From: Clostridiales bacterium
GTDB lineage: Bacteria > Bacillota > Clostridia > Saccharofermentanales > UBA5734
Assembly (NCBI GenBank): GCA_007135995.1
Contig: SLHU01000354.1
Location: 1-5,968 of the forward strand
Direction: 5' to 3'
Length of the DNA: 5,968 bases
A model generated the notes under the pieces. The model did not search any database. It was given only the letters and a program-made list of their open reading frames with translations, and had not been told where the DNA came from. Below are positions 4,559 to 5,968 of the stretch, in pieces. Within the stretch, counting starts at the first letter, position 1. Every line of letters begins with the position of its first letter. The position numbers and the translations under genes are program-made.

Positions 4559-5968
4559 CAATCATTTTCCGTATCCTGGGAATCCGCTTCCTGATCAGCC
4601 GATGAATCCGCTTCCTGATCAGTGCTGTCTTCCGGCTCGGGCAACACGGTATCGTCATCATGTTCATCACTGTCAGAATCCGTCTCATGACCATGTGTGA
4701 GTTCTTCCACTGTTTCAAAGCGGATGGATACAAGACTGCCGCGTTTCAGATGTGTCGGGCGAACAGTCTGATCTGCTTCTTGATCAGGATCAGTATCACC
4801 GGCGTTGGGATCTGCCTGCGGATCGGCATCATCTGCATCAGGGTCTTCCAGCAGATCGGCTCCGCTCTGGCTGTGATCAGGCTGCTCCGGCTCGTTCTGC
4901 CAGCTGAAAGTAGGCAGGGGGCTTTGCTCCACAGCCAGCCCCAGGCTGTTGCCGATTATTTCAATATTCAGGCCGCTTTCGGCTGCTGAACGAATACACT
5001 CATGAACATTTTTGCCGGTGAAGTCTGGTATAACCACTTCATCATCATCCGGCACATCAACCGGATATAGGAACACAAGACTTTTATCATGCAGCTCACT
5101 GCCTTCCAGCGGCCACTGAGCCTTCACCACCGTACCGGCACCCATGGCGCTTTCACCGGCCTGGGCCCTGAAACCGCGGTCTGACAATGTTCTGCTCGCC
5201 TGTGCATAGGTCATGCCGACCACATTCGGCAGTGGTGATTTTGCACTCAGCCTTGATATATCGGAATCGCTGTACACTCTGGCTACGCCCATATATTCCA
5301 GTATGCGCTCCACCATTCTCCCGTTCGCTGCAGCCGCGATACCTGATGAAAGCTTCTGGTCTTCTGGTTTATGCAGTACTACCAGCGCGACTATCTCAGG
5401 GTTTTCTACTGGTGCAACAGAGGCAAAAGATAAAGAATAGTAGTCGTCGGGATCCTGTGTTGCCTCTCCTGTCACTGAGCGTCCTTCCACATAGGTGGAT
5501 GTGCTTGTCTTTCCCGCAACCGAGAAGCCTTCCACATAGGCACCCGTTCCTGTCCCGTAAAGCACAACACCTTTCAGCAGGTCTCTGATTCGGGCAGTTG
5601 TTGTTTCCGACAGCACCTTGCGGATTGTTTCAGGCTGAGTCTCACTGATCAGCTGGCCTTTGCTGTCAGTCACAGCCCTGACAACAGAAGGACGAACCAG
5701 GTTGCCGCCATTGGCGAAAACAGAAAATGCGGTTATCAGCTGCAGGGGTGTCACGGTTGCGCTTTCCCCGTACGAGAAAGTAGCCATGTCGAGCTCAGTC
5801 GGATTCGCGTGAATCAGACCTGTTGATTCTGCCGGCAGATCGATCCCGGTACGATCACGCAGGCCAAAACCATGAATATACTGGTAAAAACGTTCAACCC
5901 CAAGGCGCTGGGCAAGCTGGGCGAAGATCGGGTTGCAGGACCGCCAGAAAGACTGTTCTATTGTCTGC
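4558..5968 (-). CDS. Class B penicillin-binding protein with PASTA domains (SpoVD/PBP2x type), C-terminal part
   Basis: The frame is open from the window edge and gives 469 C-terminal residues; the gene starts outside the window. Such proteins are membrane-anchored transpeptidases that cross-link peptidoglycan outside the cell with a SEDS partner. SCN at fragment residues 10-12 is the second active-site motif (SxN). KTST at 153-156 occupies the KTG-box site in VAGKTSTSTY, with serine where glycine is usual. The catalytic SxxK motif lies off the window. The first PASTA unit spans about 245-303 (LPNVVGMTYAQASRTL onward). The second starts at about 310 (VIPDFTGKNVHECI, then AVEQSPLP) but its last strand (HLKRGSLVSIRF) comes only after about 50 acidic residues. 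A 51-residue tail with 22 Asp/Glu and no Lys/Arg ends the protein. Placement before murE fits spoVD, ftsI or pbpX; I leave the symbol blank because sporulation cannot be judged here. Confidence 0.93.
   Translation of the reverse strand, partial: QTIEQSFWRSCNPIFAQLAQRLGVERFYQYIHGFGLRDRTGIDLPAESTGLIHANPTELDMATFSYGESATVTPLQLITAFSVFANGGNLVRPSVVRAVTDSKGQLISETQPETIRKVLSETTTARIRDLLKGVVLYGTGTGAYVEGFSVAGKTSTSTYVEGRSVTGEATQDPDDYYSLSFASVAPVENPEIVALVVLHKPEDQKLSSGIAAAANGRMVERILEYMGVARVYSDSDISRLSAKSPLPNVVGMTYAQASRTLSDRGFRAQAGESAMGAGTVVKAQWPLEGSELHDKSLVFLYPVDVPDDDEVVIPDFTGKNVHECIRSAAESGLNIEIIGNSLGLAVEQSPLPTFSWQNEPEQPDHSQSGADLLEDPDADDADPQADPNAGDTDPDQEADQTVRPTHLKRGSLVSIRFETVEELTHGHETDSDSDEHDDDTVLPEPEDSTDQEADSSADQEADSQDTEND
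4580..4622. repeat. 24-nt tandem repeat coding DQEADS in the PBP tail
   Basis: The 19-mer GAATCCGCTTCCTGATCAG occurs perfectly at 4580-4598 and 4604-4622, a period of 24 nt or eight codons. It encodes DQEADS twice (DQEADSSADQEADS). A related copy at 4769-4787 matches at about 15 of 19 bases and encodes DQEADQ in the internal acidic stretch. Because the period is a multiple of three, gain or loss of a unit would keep the frame. Confidence 0.8.
4753..4911 (-). other. Acidic low-complexity insertion inside the second PASTA domain
   Basis: This segment codes fragment residues about 353-405 of the PBP. It lies between the QSPLP turn and the final strand HLKRGSLVSIRF of the second PASTA unit, two elements normally only a few residues apart. 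It is rich in Asp, Glu, Pro, Ala and Gln (DPDADDADPQADPNAGDTDP) with 16 acidic residues and one basic one in about 48. It should be disordered and exposed outside the membrane. The boundaries are approximate. Confidence 0.65.

Noticed and set aside
4580..4622. CRISPR-like or mobile-element repeat
   Set aside because: There are only two perfect copies, with a 5-nt spacer, in frame inside a coding sequence; it is a protein-coding tandem repeat.
4518..4733. Minus-strand frame of 71 codons rich in Met, Arg and Ile
   Set aside because: It is the alternate frame of the repetitive acidic tail, and its repeats (RKRI) are simply the frame-shifted DQEADS repeat.
5187..5588. Plus-strand open frame of 133 codons
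   Set aside because: It is antisense to the PBP transpeptidase and PASTA coding region, with no domain or start signal; a shadow of the real gene.

Overview
The window is a stretch of a division and cell-wall (dcw) cluster. All five protein genes lie on the minus strand, so transcription runs from high to low coordinates: a class B penicillin-binding protein (3' part only), murE, murF, mraY and ftsW (5' part only). The organism is most likely a Gram-positive member of the Bacillota, class Clostridia or a close relative. Three things point there: the PBP ends in PASTA repeats as in the SpoVD/PBP2x type; MurE has motifs I associate from memory with Clostridia (SSQGL, DHIGPHEHP, DYAHNAASLE, GCGGDRSRTRRFEMG); and strong GGAGG-type ribosome binding sites precede several genes. 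Base composition looks close to 50% GC by eye. I cannot name a genus.

Layout, in order of transcription. (1) 5968-4558: the PBP, entering mid-domain at the SxN motif, then the KTG-box region, two PASTA units and a very acidic C-terminus. (2) 4557-4369: a 189-nt gap, the largest in the window, with a fair sigma-A-type promoter candidate, a second isolated TATAAT and three CTGCAG/CAGCTG palindromic elements. (3) 4368-2875: murE. (4) 2897-1350: murF, overlapping the end of murE by 23 nt. (5) 1348-341: mraY, one base after the murF stop. (6) 340-261: an 80-nt gap with a short direct repeat. (7) 260-1: the start of ftsW. No stretch over 300 bases lacks a gene, and I see no RNA gene, CRISPR array, insertion sequence or phage gene.

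The genes form one pathway. MurE adds the third residue of the stem peptide (meso-diaminopimelate is predicted from its DNPR motif). MurF adds D-Ala-D-Ala to complete UDP-MurNAc-pentapeptide. MraY transfers that to undecaprenyl phosphate to make lipid I. FtsW (SEDS glycosyltransferase) and the PBP (transpeptidase) are the kind of pair that polymerises and cross-links lipid II, at the septum or, if this organism sporulates, in the spore cortex. murD, which sits between mraY and ftsW in the classical order, is absent from that place.

I see no evidence for a wholly new system. The most unusual points are in the PBP: a roughly 50-residue acidic insertion inside the second PASTA domain, an acidic tail partly built from a 24-nt DNA repeat, and KTST in place of the expected KTGT. 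Other points are an insertion and altered motifs in MurF, the missing murD, and a visibly high frequency of GATC.
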